Positions 16,309 through 24,054 are shown, counted from the first letter of the stretch. The stretch: 33,574 nucleotides of DNA from Chitinispirillales bacterium (GCA_031281225.1 JAITFQ010000058.1:1-33574), one strand, 5' to 3'. The notes: a model not told the origin generated them from the sequence alone. Made by a program: numbers and translations.

Positions 16309-17280
16309 ATGAACGATAAACATCCGCCCACATCAATACCCGAACCAGCGCGCGGGCCTGCCCCCGAAGATGAGATCAATCTTCTCGAAATCGCTTACGT
16401 TCTCGTCAAGTACAAGGCCCTCATCGCCCTTTTTTCGATAATTGGGCTGGTGGGCGGCTTCCTCGCGGCGCGCGCCAAGGGGCCGACCTACATTGCGTCG
16501 GCAGTCATCATGGCGAAGGAATCGGACAAGCAGGCGCCCAACCTCGGCGCGTTCGGCGCGTTCGGCAGCTTTGCCGCGGGACAGCTCAACCTGGCGGGCA
16601 ATCCCGGCCTCGACAAGATAGAGATCCACTTCGACAGCCGGCGGTTCAAAGCCGAGCTCATTGAAAAATACGACCTGCTCGACGATATATACAGGCTTGG
16701 CCTGCCAAAAGTATTCAGAAGGCACTACGACACAACAGCCGGCCGGTGGATGGAAGACGAAAATTTCTCAAAACCCATCCCCATGCAGGCCGCCGGCGTG
16801 CTCAGCAGAAATTTTTTTGGAAAAGAGATCGACGGAAAAAAGGGCACCATGACCCTGTCGGTAAAAAGCAGCGACCCCCTCTTCACCACCAAAGTCATAG
16901 AGGGAGCCCTTGAGCACCTCAACGACTACATCAGGACCGACGTACAGCACGATTCCAAAAACAACATAAATTTCCTCGAACAGCAGTTGATAACTATCAT
17001 TGACCCGCTGCTGCGGGAGAAACTTTTGGGCATGATCGCCGCCGAAATTGAGAAAGCGATGGTTATCAGCAATGAGGCATTTAAAATTATTGACAAGCCT
17101 TTTCGCGTGAAAAAGCACCGAGAAAAAATAATATACCCCGTCGCGGCGGCTTTCGGGATGTTTTTGGCAACCTCGGCCGCGGCGGTATTTTTGTATTACA
17201 TCCTGGGCGGGGGAAATATCAATAGCGAAAGCCAGCGCTGGGTGAAGCGGATACGGCGGGAACTGTTCAGAATTTTTTGA
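16309..17280 (+). CDS. Wzz/chain-length-determinant family inner-membrane protein
   Basis: A 323-residue bitopic protein with the Wzz plan. There is a cytoplasmic Pro-rich start, then INLLEIAYVLVKYKALI leading into a first membrane helix (about 36-56). A long periplasmic part follows, with the early strand TYIASAVIMAKESD and coiled helices in its second half (NINFLEQQLITIIDPLLREKLLG). A second membrane helix lies at about 274-297, after a PFRVKKHREKIIYPV segment like the PxxP region of Wzz. It has no kinase domain, so it is the polymerase co-regulator type rather than a Wzc tyrosine kinase. No O-antigen or capsule genes are next to it. hisA begins 24 bases after its stop. Confidence 0.85.
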   Translation: MNDKHPPTSIPEPARGPAPEDEINLLEIAYVLVKYKALIALFSIIGLVGGFLAARAKGPTYIASAVIMAKESDKQAPNLGAFGAFGSFAAGQLNLAGNPGLDKIEIHFDSRRFKAELIEKYDLLDDIYRLGLPKVFRRHYDTTAGRWMEDENFSKPIPMQAAGVLSRNFFGKEIDGKKGTMTLSVKSSDPLFTTKVIEGALEHLNDYIRTDVQHDSKNNINFLEQQLITIIDPLLREKLLGMIAAEIEKAMVISNEAFKIIDKPFRVKKHREKIIYPVAAAFGMFLATSAAAVFLYYILGGGNINSESQRWVKRIRRELFRIF

Positions 17281-17303
17281 GGATACAAGGAGCTGACAGC
17301 AAT

Positions 17304-18074
17304 ATGCGTTTCAAGCCATGCATCGACCTCCACGGCGGAAAAGTCAAGCAGATCGTCGGCGGCACGCTTTCGGACGATCGGGCGGGTAGCGGCCTCGTCA
17401 CCAATTTCGAGTCGAAACTTTCCCCCGCCCACTACGCGTCCCTTTACAAAAAGGAAAATTTGCCCGGCGGCCACGTAATAATGCTCGGCGCAGGGAATGA
17501 GGACGCGGCAATTTGCGCGCTGTCGGCCTATCCGGAGGGGATGCACGCCGGCGGGGGGATAAACCCCGGGAACGCCAAAAAGTTTATCGCCGCCGGAGCA
17601 TCGCACGTAATCGTCACCTCGTATGTATTTAGCGACGGCGTAATCAAGTGGGGACGTCTTGACGAGCTGCTTGCGGCCGTCCCCAGGGAAAAACTTGTGC
17701 TTGATTTGAGCTGCCGGCTAGTCGGCAAGGATTATTTTGTAGCCACCGACAGATGGCAGCGTCTGACAAAAGAAAAACTCACCGCGCCGCTTTTTGAGCG
17801 CCTTGCCGGATACTGCGACGAGTTTTTGGTACACGCCGCGGACGTCGAAGGTTTGAGGCGCGGCGCCGACCCCAACCTCGTTTCGTTACTGGCCGGCATC
17901 TCCCCAATCACCACCGTCTACGCCGGCGGGGTGCGGGACATCGGCGATTTGGATCTGATCGAGCGGTTGGGCGGCGGCAGGATAGACGCGACGGTCGGCA
18001 GCAGCCTCAATATTTTTGGCGGGAATCTGCTGTTTGCGGATGTAGTGAAATGGCACAGGGAGAGGAATTCTTGA
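17304..18074 (+). CDS. hisA: Eukaryotic-type phosphoribosylformimino-5-aminoimidazole carboxamide ribotide isomerase
   Basis: Fourth enzyme of histidine synthesis, isomerising ProFAR to PRFAR in a (beta/alpha)8 barrel. The 256 residues follow the fungal HIS6 pattern rather than bacterial HisA: FKPCIDLHGGKVKQIVGGTL at the start, then LYKKENLPGGHVIMLG, AGGGINPGN, VIVTSYVF, LVLDLSCR, DEFLVHAADVEGL, TVYAGGVRD and VGSSLNIFGGNL. Catalytic Asp in CIDLH and the phosphate-binding glycine loops are present. ATG 17304 was chosen because AAGGAG lies 11 bases upstream and the barrel begins there; a TTG nine codons earlier overlaps the wzz stop. No other his gene is in the window. It is one base from the apbE start, so probably co-translated. 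Confidence 0.93.
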   Translation: MRFKPCIDLHGGKVKQIVGGTLSDDRAGSGLVTNFESKLSPAHYASLYKKENLPGGHVIMLGAGNEDAAICALSAYPEGMHAGGGINPGNAKKFIAAGASHVIVTSYVFSDGVIKWGRLDELLAAVPREKLVLDLSCRLVGKDYFVATDRWQRLTKEKLTAPLFERLAGYCDEFLVHAADVEGLRRGADPNLVSLLAGISPITTVYAGGVRDIGDLDLIERLGGGRIDATVGSSLNIFGGNLLFADVVKWHRERNS

Positions 18075-18075
18075 T

Positions 18076-19086
18076 GTGAAGTGTGGAGTGTGGAGTGCAG
18101 AGTTAAGACAAAAGGCGGTAATGTTTTTTTGTGCCGCCGTGTTTTTAGCGATGATGTCATGTGATAGTGACGCTCACCGCAAGAGGCGTTTTTTTCGGAT
18201 GGGTACGGTGGTCGAAGTTACTGTATCGGTTCCGCAGTCGTTTGATGTTAAACCGATGTGGCGGTCGGTTGACTCGCTCCTGCTGCGAAGTGAGGAACGT
18301 TTTTCGGTGACAGGCGCGTCGTCGGAAATCAGGATTATCAACGAACGGGAATCAGCCGCGCTCCCTGTATCGTCAGAACTGGGTGAAATGCTCAAAACCG
18401 GCCTTGCCTACGGCGATACTCTCGACGGCGCCTTCGACATCACCGTGCTGCCCCTCAAAGAACTTTGGGGATTCTGCGAGCAGTGCGGCGGCGACGAGCC
18501 GCTGCCCGATTCAAGCCAAATCAGCGCGGCGGTCCGGCACGTTAATTACAGTTGTATGCGCGTAAACCACGCCGGCGACAGCGTTTTTTTTGAATCACCC
18601 TATACACGCGTCGACATTGGGGGAATCGCCAAAGGGTACGTGCTGGAACGGTTAGCAAAGCTGCTTAAAGACAGCGGGATCGACAATTTTCTTATCGCCG
18701 CCGGAGGCGACATACTCGCTTCGGGCCGTAAACGTAACAACACCCCGTGGCGTGTGGGCGTACAGCATCCGCGAAACCGCTCGGAACTGCTAACGGCAAT
18801 ATCATTAGAAAATTCCGCCCTTGTGACAAGCGGGGATTATGAACGCTTCCGATTCATAAACGGCGGCAGATACCACCACATCTTCAACCCTTCCACCGGC
18901 TACAGTTGCACTCAAAACCAAAGCCTGACAATACGGGCCGGCGACCCCGTAAGGGCAGACATCTTAAGCACCGGATTATTTTGCGCAAGCGCGGAAAAAA
19001 TCCTTGAATTTGTGCGGCTAAGGGATGACACCGAATGTCTCATTGTGGATTATGCGGGCAGCGTGTATATGTCGGACGGTTGGTAA
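18076..19086 (+). CDS. apbE: FAD:protein FMN transferase, lipoprotein form
   Basis: Attaches FMN to Thr/Ser of target flavoproteins such as RnfG/NqrC-type subunits, on the periplasmic side. Over 336 residues: FFRMGTVVEVTV, ERFSVTGASSEIRIIN, DITVLPLKELWGF, VDIGGIAKGYVLERL, FLIAAGGDILASG, HHIFNPSTGYS and VRADILSTGLF, the last with the conserved Asp and Thr of the metal site. The N-terminus carries a hydrophobic stretch ending in AMMSC, a lipoprotein-like signal. GTG 18076 gives it a positive n-region and has GAGAGGA upstream; ATG 18121 is an alternative. The first codons cover three near-copies of a 7-base unit (GTGTGGA). Convergent with recO, 5 bases apart. No flavinylation target is in the window. 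Confidence 0.92.
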   Translation: MKCGVWSAELRQKAVMFFCAAVFLAMMSCDSDAHRKRRFFRMGTVVEVTVSVPQSFDVKPMWRSVDSLLLRSEERFSVTGASSEIRIINERESAALPVSSELGEMLKTGLAYGDTLDGAFDITVLPLKELWGFCEQCGGDEPLPDSSQISAAVRHVNYSCMRVNHAGDSVFFESPYTRVDIGGIAKGYVLERLAKLLKDSGIDNFLIAAGGDILASGRKRNNTPWRVGVQHPRNRSELLTAISLENSALVTSGDYERFRFINGGRYHHIFNPSTGYSCTQNQSLTIRAGDPVRADILSTGLFCASAEKILEFVRLRDDTECLIVDYAGSVYMSDGW

Positions 19087-19091
19087 AAAAT

Positions 19092-19880
19092 TCAGTACAT
19101 CGATTTAACAAACTCAAACGAATTTAGCAGGGTACGGATGTCTAGGTGCCGGCGGCAATACAGGAGCAGCAGTTCCGTTATGCGCAGATGTTCGTTTTTT
19201 TCCTGTTGACAGCGTGGCGGATTATCATTACTCTCATCAATAAATCTGATTACGGAACTGCCGATACATCTATCGGCATTAATTCTAGCACTACCATTTA
19301 ACAACGCGCACCGTTTACAGATCAGCGCACCCGATTCAATTTCCAAAACATGTATATCATCCGCGTTGTTATTTCCTGTATCTCGGTCGATATCCGCCCC
19401 GCACGCCTTGCAATTCCCAGTATCAATCCCAAACCCCATCAACAGGCAATATTTACAGATAAACCGCCACAGCAGCGGAAACAAAAACTCGGATTTTGGC
19501 GAGTTTTCCAGTACAGCAAAAAAAGAAACTATCAATTCAAAAAGCTCGGGGTGCGAATCCGACTGTTTTATAGATTTCAAATACAGTTCAAGCGCGATGT
19601 CGCGTATCGCGGATTTTGTAATGTCCGACCGTATCCCTGTAAAAAAATTTGTCACGTGTAAGCTGCCCAAAGTATGCAATTCTCGGTTTGGCCTGTAGTA
19701 AAGCTGCGCTTCCAAAAGAAACCCTCTGTCGATCGGCGTTGCCGACTTGCCGCCCTTGCGTATGCCTTTGGCGATTCCGTGAACGAGCCCGCGCCCGCGG
19801 GTGAAGAGGCGCAGTATACAGCTTGTTTCGCTGTAGGGGGTGAGGGAGAGGATGACGGATTCGGTTTTTTCGGCGCTCAT
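19092..19880 (-). CDS. recO: DNA repair protein RecO
   Basis: Mediator of RecA loading in the RecFOR pathway, binding single-stranded DNA and RecR. The 262-residue protein has the N-terminal OB-fold (ESVILSLTPYSETSCILRLFTRGRGLVHGIAKGIRK), a helical middle (ELFELIVSFFAVLE, FLFPLLWRFICKYCLLMGF) and the RecO zinc-type motif CKACG...CKRC at about residues 155-190. Length and order match the family. A 54-base gap separates it from the upstream ftsB-like gene on the same strand, so it may share the pilin-ftsB transcript. Confidence 0.92.
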   Translation of the reverse strand: MSAEKTESVILSLTPYSETSCILRLFTRGRGLVHGIAKGIRKGGKSATPIDRGFLLEAQLYYRPNRELHTLGSLHVTNFFTGIRSDITKSAIRDIALELYLKSIKQSDSHPELFELIVSFFAVLENSPKSEFLFPLLWRFICKYCLLMGFGIDTGNCKACGADIDRDTGNNNADDIHVLEIESGALICKRCALLNGSARINADRCIGSSVIRFIDESNDNPPRCQQEKNEHLRITELLLLYCRRHLDIRTLLNSFEFVKSMY

Positions 19881-19934
19881 AACATTTTTAACTGGTGTTC
19901 AATAAATGCGTAATACACATCGTATACTCACAAA

Positions 19935-20228
19935 TCAAAAATCGTTTTCTTCTACAAATTTGAAAATCATTTCCCCTTTACGCGCCATACCCAATCGTTC
20001 TCTAGCTACCCGTTCGATGTAGGCGGTATCGTTCCTTAATCGCTCTATCTCGGCCTTGAGAGAGTCTATTTCGGCGCGGGCGGCGGCGACCTCCCGGATG
20101 CGGGACTTCTCCTCCCGATGCAGGCGGTACATGTCCAAAAAGCCCCTGTCGCCCACGGTCATCAGTACAATGGCGGTAACGGCAATAACCGATGCCGCAA
20201 TGAATATTATTTTTTTGCTCTTCTTCAT
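19935..20228 (-). CDS. FtsB/DivIC-type septum formation initiator
   Basis: A 97-residue bitopic membrane protein of the cell-division FtsBLQ complex. It has a Lys-rich start (MKKSKK), one membrane helix (about 7-27), a leucine/isoleucine heptad coiled coil (about 40-70, IDSLKAEIERLRND) and the family ending YIERVARERLGMARKGEMIF. The ATG at 20228 gives the usual short cytoplasmic end. No Shine-Dalgarno is seen there or at the alternative 20252; the bases before it (TATTATATTATAG) are very A/T-rich and could include a -10 box. It lies between the pilin genes and recO on the same strand. Confidence 0.88.
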   Translation of the reverse strand: MKKSKKIIFIAASVIAVTAIVLMTVGDRGFLDMYRLHREEKSRIREVAAARAEIDSLKAEIERLRNDTAYIERVARERLGMARKGEMIFKFVEENDF

Positions 20229-20324
20229 GGTATGCGCTATAATATAATACATGCGCCATGCCGCGTGTTCATAATGCTTTCGTTTACGCGCGCGGACAAG
20301 TTATCTTTAGCCACCGTTCCACGG

Positions 20325-21092
20325 CTACTGCGGGAATACGCCGTTGTTCGGGACTGGGATGACGATTTGGTGACGCTCGTAGAGAGCGTTGCCTTCGGGC
20401 ACAACTTCGAAATTTCCGACTGTGAACGGCTGCATTGGAGCCGGGGCTAACTGTTTGTCGTCTTTCAGGACGAGGGATACCCTGATGAAGCGTACTGATT
20501 TTTTATTATCTAAGCCACCACCAATGATAGCATCGTTAATATTAAACGGATTAGGATCCATTGGGTCACTCCCAAACCACCAAGTCGCCATTGATTCGTC
20601 AGCGTATTCAAATTGCAGAGCCTCTACGTTTCGGGCAAGCACCCGTTCATTTTTATTGTCACCATTAGCAGCTACCTCAGCCCGTACGAGCTGCCTGCTT
20701 CCATCTACAAAATAGGCGATAGTATCAACTCCGCTACTCAGTCCACCCCTAATAAAATCCAACTCGTCAAAAGCTGGCTTTGGGGGGTCGTTGGCATGAC
20801 CGTCTAGATGAACAAAAGAAGAGCTGTCCTTTTTCTCATCAGTTCCCAAGCCAAGGTACGCAGCCTCTTTTATGACACCAAGGCCATCGTTCAACTTGAA
20901 ACCCATATTCCGAATATCATCATACATAATATTGAGTATGTCCCGCCCCGACATCATCATATCGACCCTTGTCGCGTCGCGTGTCATGTTCATGGAGGAA
21001 TCTCTCATAAGCATCATGATGGGCGCAAGGAGAAGAGCGGCCAGCACCATGTAAACCATCAGTTCCAGGAGTGTCATACCTTTTTTATTCAT
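20325..21092 (-). CDS. PilW-like prepilin-type minor pilin
   Basis: A 255-residue secreted pilin-like protein. The leader is short (MNKKG) and followed by MTLLELMVYMVLAALLLAPIMML, with the Glu at +5 expected for prepilin peptidase substrates. The residue after the cleavage Gly is Met, not Phe, which is tolerated. The rest is a globular domain (RVDMMMSGRDILNIMYDDIRNMGF, then strands with Asp/Asn-rich loops) like PilW/GspJ-class minor pilins. Its start overlaps the stop of the upstream pilV-like gene by 4 bases. Likely role: initiating or tipping a type IV pilus or type II secretion pseudopilus. Confidence 0.85.
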   Translation of the reverse strand: MNKKGMTLLELMVYMVLAALLLAPIMMLMRDSSMNMTRDATRVDMMMSGRDILNIMYDDIRNMGFKLNDGLGVIKEAAYLGLGTDEKKDSSSFVHLDGHANDPPKPAFDELDFIRGGLSSGVDTIAYFVDGSRQLVRAEVAANGDNKNERVLARNVEALQFEYADESMATWWFGSDPMDPNPFNINDAIIGGGLDNKKSVRFIRVSLVLKDDKQLAPAPMQPFTVGNFEVVPEGNALYERHQIVIPVPNNGVFPQ

Positions 21093-21547
21093 CTTATGGC
21101 CCCCGTTACAGTTATGCTGCCTGGTCTTGATCTACCCGATTTTGTCCATGTGACTTTTATTGTTGCGGTATTGATGCCATTATCCGAACAGTCTGTACTT
21201 TCTACTGTTGCGGTATAAGTCGCCGCGCCAGTAGACCATCGCGCGTTAATATCGCGAAGAAGAACGGGAATCGGATTAGGAGTAGGATCATTAGGGTCAA
21301 TATTAGCTGCAACACTCTCAAGCGTGTTACAGCTACTAAACCCAAAATCCTCTCCCACAAGCCTCTGTAACCCCTCAAGCACCTCCATAGCAATAATCCT
21401 CGCCTGATCCGCTTCGCTTATACTCCTGCGGTGCGATGACGTTCTTGGGAACACCCCGACAATGGCGACTAACGCCATTGCTATGAGCACCATGGCGATC
21501 ATGAGCTCGACGAGGGAGACCCCGGCTATTTTCTTGTTCTTGTCCAT
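21089..21547 (-). CDS. PilV-like prepilin-type minor pilin
   Basis: A 152-residue protein with leader MDKNKKIAG and mature start VSLVELMIAMVLIAMALVAIVGVF, having Glu at +5 and an uninterrupted hydrophobic helix as in PilV/GspI. The sequence after it (EADQARIIAMEVLEGLQRLVG) matches the alpha-helix continuation of such minor pilins, then a small strand-rich head with two Cys (around 74 and 131) that could form a disulfide. Overlaps its neighbours on both sides (22 and 4 bases), so the three pilin genes are translationally coupled. No pilus motor or major pilin gene is in the window. Confidence 0.85.
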   Translation of the reverse strand: MDKNKKIAGVSLVELMIAMVLIAMALVAIVGVFPRTSSHRRSISEADQARIIAMEVLEGLQRLVGEDFGFSSCNTLESVAANIDPNDPTPNPIPVLLRDINARWSTGAATYTATVESTDCSDNGINTATIKVTWTKSGRSRPGSITVTGAIR

Positions 21548-22131
21548 GCGCCTGTTCCGCTTCTTTGAAAGATTTCCGGGTTTACGCTATTAGCGCCTCT
21601 TGCAATAGCGAATGTTCTGTTACCGCCATTACCTATTATTATCCAGCCGGGATCGAACGCGTTTAGGTTATGAGGCTTTATGACGATTTCGCTATTCCAG
21701 TTATTGGTGCCGAGACCAGTGAGTTCGGCGGGTAAATCACTGCCGAGGGTGGTGGTGGCAACGGTTACGTTGCCGGTCAGGTTAGCCGTTCTATTGGCGG
21801 TTGGCGGCCAAGCCGGCAGAGGGGTGACGCTTGCATCACGGAACCTTATCTCATACCTATTCGGCCCTGTAAGAAACGTGATTTGAACTTCCTCCCTCTC
21901 CCCCATCGCCCTCGCCCTCAGCGCCATAATTTCCGTATGCAGCCCGTGCGCTTCCTGTCTCAGTTCCTGATGTCTTACGAAGCCCGACCAGTTCGTAATG
22001 GCCCACGCGGATATAATGCCAATGATGGCGACCGCCACAATCAGCTCAATGAGCGTAAACCCCGCGCACCCGCGCCGGCCGGCGGCGCGCGTTTCGAGTG
22101 TGGTTTTCGCGGTGTCATGGTTATGTACCAT
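21526..22131 (-). CDS. GspH/FimT-like prepilin-type protein
   Basis: First gene of the pilin trio. The mature N-terminus is the classical FTLIELIVAVAIIGIISAW after GCAG, with a rather long leader of about 24 residues from ATG 22131. A GspH/FimT-like head follows (LHTEIMALRARAMGEREEVQITF, RYEIRF, a GNGGNRTFAIARG loop). The start is uncertain: ATG 22131 has a weak GGGG nine bases upstream, while ATG 22149 and GTG 22170 are in frame. The promoter at 22184-22212 places the transcription start near 22177, so all three are possible. FimT, PilV and PilW in this order is a common minor-pilin arrangement. Confidence 0.83.
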   Translation of the reverse strand: MVHNHDTAKTTLETRAAGRRGCAGFTLIELIVAVAIIGIISAWAITNWSGFVRHQELRQEAHGLHTEIMALRARAMGEREEVQITFLTGPNRYEIRFRDASVTPLPAWPPTANRTANLTGNVTVATTTLGSDLPAELTGLGTNNWNSEIVIKPHNLNAFDPGWIIIGNGGNRTFAIARGANSVNPEIFQRSGTGAWTRTRK

Positions 22132-22183
22132 TAATACAGACCCCATCATTGAGTTTACGGGTGCAGGCACGTCTTCATATTAT

Positions 22184-22212
22184 AGTATACAGCAAAATAC
22201 GTTTGAGGTCAA
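22184..22212 (-). promoter_or_regulatory. Strong sigma70-like promoter of the minor-pilin operon
   Basis: On the minus strand TTGACC (22207-22212), a 17-base spacer and TATACT (22184-22189), followed four bases later by a second TATAAT-like run. This is the best promoter match in the window. It reads leftward into the FimT-like gene with a leader of about 45 bases to ATG 22131. Confidence 0.7.
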
Positions 22213-22234
22213 GAGGTATTTTTATTTTTTAGAG

Positions 22235-22272
22235 CCAAAACCTGTTTTGTGGAAAACAGGTTTTGGTTTTTT
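22235..22272 (+). terminator. Perfect 14-bp hairpin with T-run on the plus strand
   Basis: CCAAAACCTGTTTT (22235-22248) and its exact complement (22253-22266) flank a GTGG loop and are followed by six T (22267-22272), a textbook intrinsic terminator for rightward transcription. The genes on both sides run leftward. On the minus strand the hairpin sits just after the FecR gene stop but is followed by CTCTAAAAAA, not a T-run. It may still cap the FecR mRNA, or may stop antisense transcripts. Confidence 0.65.
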
Positions 22273-22277
22273 CGCGC

Positions 22278-23474
22278 TTATCTGTCGTGGTATCTTGTGC
22301 TGTACGCGTGGATTGCCGCGTCCATGCTCGACATCATATCGTCTTTCCTCGCTCTGAGCTGAAACTCTTCCTCCAACCTGTCCGTGGTGTTTACGAGCGC
22401 GTTTTTCATCCGTTCGGGTTGGAGCACCATCAGCGAATACACCCTGAAACGGCCGGTTTGGGGGTTCATCTGGGTGATTGTTGTATGTACCGACGACCCG
22501 CGCACGTTTACGTCGGTTAGCTGTCTCACGCCCTCTTCCCACATTCTTTTCGCTTCGCCGTTGATATTTTGGACGTATGACTCGCTTATCCGCTGGACTT
22601 GCGTGCTCATGGCGGTGGCAAGCTCGGTGCGGGCAGCGTCGGATGAGATTGTGCGGGCGGTCATCTCGTCGTCGGATTCGGCTATCCCTATGCTGGCGGG
22701 GATGCCGTCGCTTTCGAGCATCCTTTTAATCTCTTCCAGTTCGGAATACGTGAGGATGACCCTCGTAAAACCTGTGAGCGCAGCCGTTTCCTCTTCGCTC
22801 AAAAGCGTGGTGGTGCGGGGGCGGTAGAAGCTGGGGACTCCCCTGACCGACGCGCTTTGCTGCCCGGGGGCGATTTCGGTCATCTGGTAGTTGCCGACAG
22901 AGGCGGCCCTTCTGCCCCTTCTCGGGGTGACGTCCACGTTGCCGTCGAACGTTTTCAGCGTCGTGCCGGAGTTCCTCGAATTGAGTTCGACGGTGGTTCC
23001 GCGTATGGCGGCGAGCGATGTCGGCGTTTCGAGTTCGAACGTCGACCTGCTGCCGGCTACTTTTTTCACGTCTGCGACGATACTCCCGTCGGCCAGCCTG
23101 AGCCGCGTGGTCGTGGCGTTCAGCCCGCCTTTGAGCGCCGCGACTTCAAGCCGCGTATTCTCCCTGAGCCGCACGGTGCTGCCGTCGAGGGTTTCGAGGC
23201 GTACCTCCGATTCGGGGAGTGTGGCGATGATGTCTCTCTCCCTGAGCGCCATATTGAGCCGCGCGTCGGGCCATGTGCTGACGTCGCTCGGGTTGGCGTT
23301 GCGGTCGCGGGCGGTCAGAACCTTTACGGTGCCCATAATGCCCCTGACGTTGCACAGCGACTGATCCTGCGCGGCAAGCGGCGCGGCGCACAGCAGCAGG
23401 AGGATGGGGAATACGAAGCCGGGCAACAGCGCGGCGGCTATCAGCGCGTCAAATTTTTTACGCGGGGCGGTCAT
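22278..23474 (-). CDS. Secreted FecR-domain protein with LPP20-like C-terminal region
   Basis: A 398-residue exported protein. The signal peptide is hydrophobic and ends LLLLCAAPLAAQDQS (cleavage near residue 36). Residues about 75-190 form a FecR domain: a LRERDIIAT start, then EVRLETLDGSTVRLRENTRLEV, LRLADGSIVADV, FELETPTSLAAIRGTTVEL and TTLKTFDGNVDVTP. Because there is no membrane anchor or anti-sigma segment, it is a stand-alone FecR beta-domain protein rather than an iron-citrate sensor. The C-terminal third (SSDAARTELATAMSTQVQRISESY ... RVYSLMVLQPERM, split here by about 60 residues) resembles the LPP20 family, an inference from pattern only. The ATG has AAGGAG six bases upstream. Last gene of the vapB-rimI run, 106 bases after rimI. 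Confidence 0.8.
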   Translation of the reverse strand: MTAPRKKFDALIAAALLPGFVFPILLLLCAAPLAAQDQSLCNVRGIMGTVKVLTARDRNANPSDVSTWPDARLNMALRERDIIATLPESEVRLETLDGSTVRLRENTRLEVAALKGGLNATTTRLRLADGSIVADVKKVAGSRSTFELETPTSLAAIRGTTVELNSRNSGTTLKTFDGNVDVTPRRGRRAASVGNYQMTEIAPGQQSASVRGVPSFYRPRTTTLLSEEETAALTGFTRVILTYSELEEIKRMLESDGIPASIGIAESDDEMTARTISSDAARTELATAMSTQVQRISESYVQNINGEAKRMWEEGVRQLTDVNVRGSSVHTTITQMNPQTGRFRVYSLMVLQPERMKNALVNTTDRLEEEFQLRARKDDMMSSMDAAIHAYSTRYHDR

Positions 23475-23580
23475 AAAAATCTCCTTTTTCAGGTCGGTAC
23501 GGTGATAAACAAACTATACAATATACCTTCGCGGCGGCCGGAACGTTACATTTTTTTTATAGAATAATACCGAACCGAGG

Positions 23581-24054
23581 TCAAAACAGCTCTAACGACA
23601 TCAAAACGGCATCCTCCCCGTCCTGATAATACCCTTTCCGCACGCCGTCCCGCCCAAACCCGCGCTTTTCGTAGACCCGTATCGCGGGCAAGTTCGCCGC
23701 CCTCACCTCAAGGCAGGCGCGGACGGCGTTTTTGGCGGCCGCGGAGGAGAGCAGGGCGTTTATTAACAGCGAGCCGAGCCCGGCGTTCCTGTGGTTTGGG
23801 CAAACGGCGACTTCAAGGATGTGTATCTCGTCCAAAATGAGCGCGGCGGAAATGAAGCCGATTATTTGTGAGCTCGTGGCGTGGGGGGCCTGGGTTTCGA
23901 GTACGAGAAAGATAGAATTTGGATTGGAAAACTCCTCCGCAACCCCTTCGCGCGTCCACGGGTTAGGGTTGCAGGTCTGCTCAAGCGCATAAATTCGCTC
24001 GATATCGTATAGTGTGGCGGGTCTGATGGTTTTGTCAATAAAAAATGTTTGCAT
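23581..24054 (-). CDS. rimI: GNAT acetyltransferase, RimI-like (ribosomal protein S18 N-alanine acetyltransferase)
   Basis: A 157-residue GCN5-type N-acetyltransferase. IRPATLYDIERIYALEQTCNPNPWT opens the fold with the NPW motif usual in RimI; then EILEVAVCPNHRNAGLGSLLINALL-like acetyl-CoA loop (residues split: HILEVAVCP, then HRNAGLGSLL), LEVRAANLPAIRVYEKRGF and YYQDGEDAVLMSLEL complete it. The ATG at 24054 has no Shine-Dalgarno and lies inside the vapC remnant in another frame, 19 bases before that remnant's stop, so translation may depend on coupling to vapB and the remnant. A TTG start at 24087 is possible and would add 11 residues. Confidence 0.88.
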   Translation of the reverse strand: MQTFFIDKTIRPATLYDIERIYALEQTCNPNPWTREGVAEEFSNPNSIFLVLETQAPHATSSQIIGFISAALILDEIHILEVAVCPNHRNAGLGSLLINALLSSAAAKNAVRACLEVRAANLPAIRVYEKRGFGRDGVRKGYYQDGEDAVLMSLELF

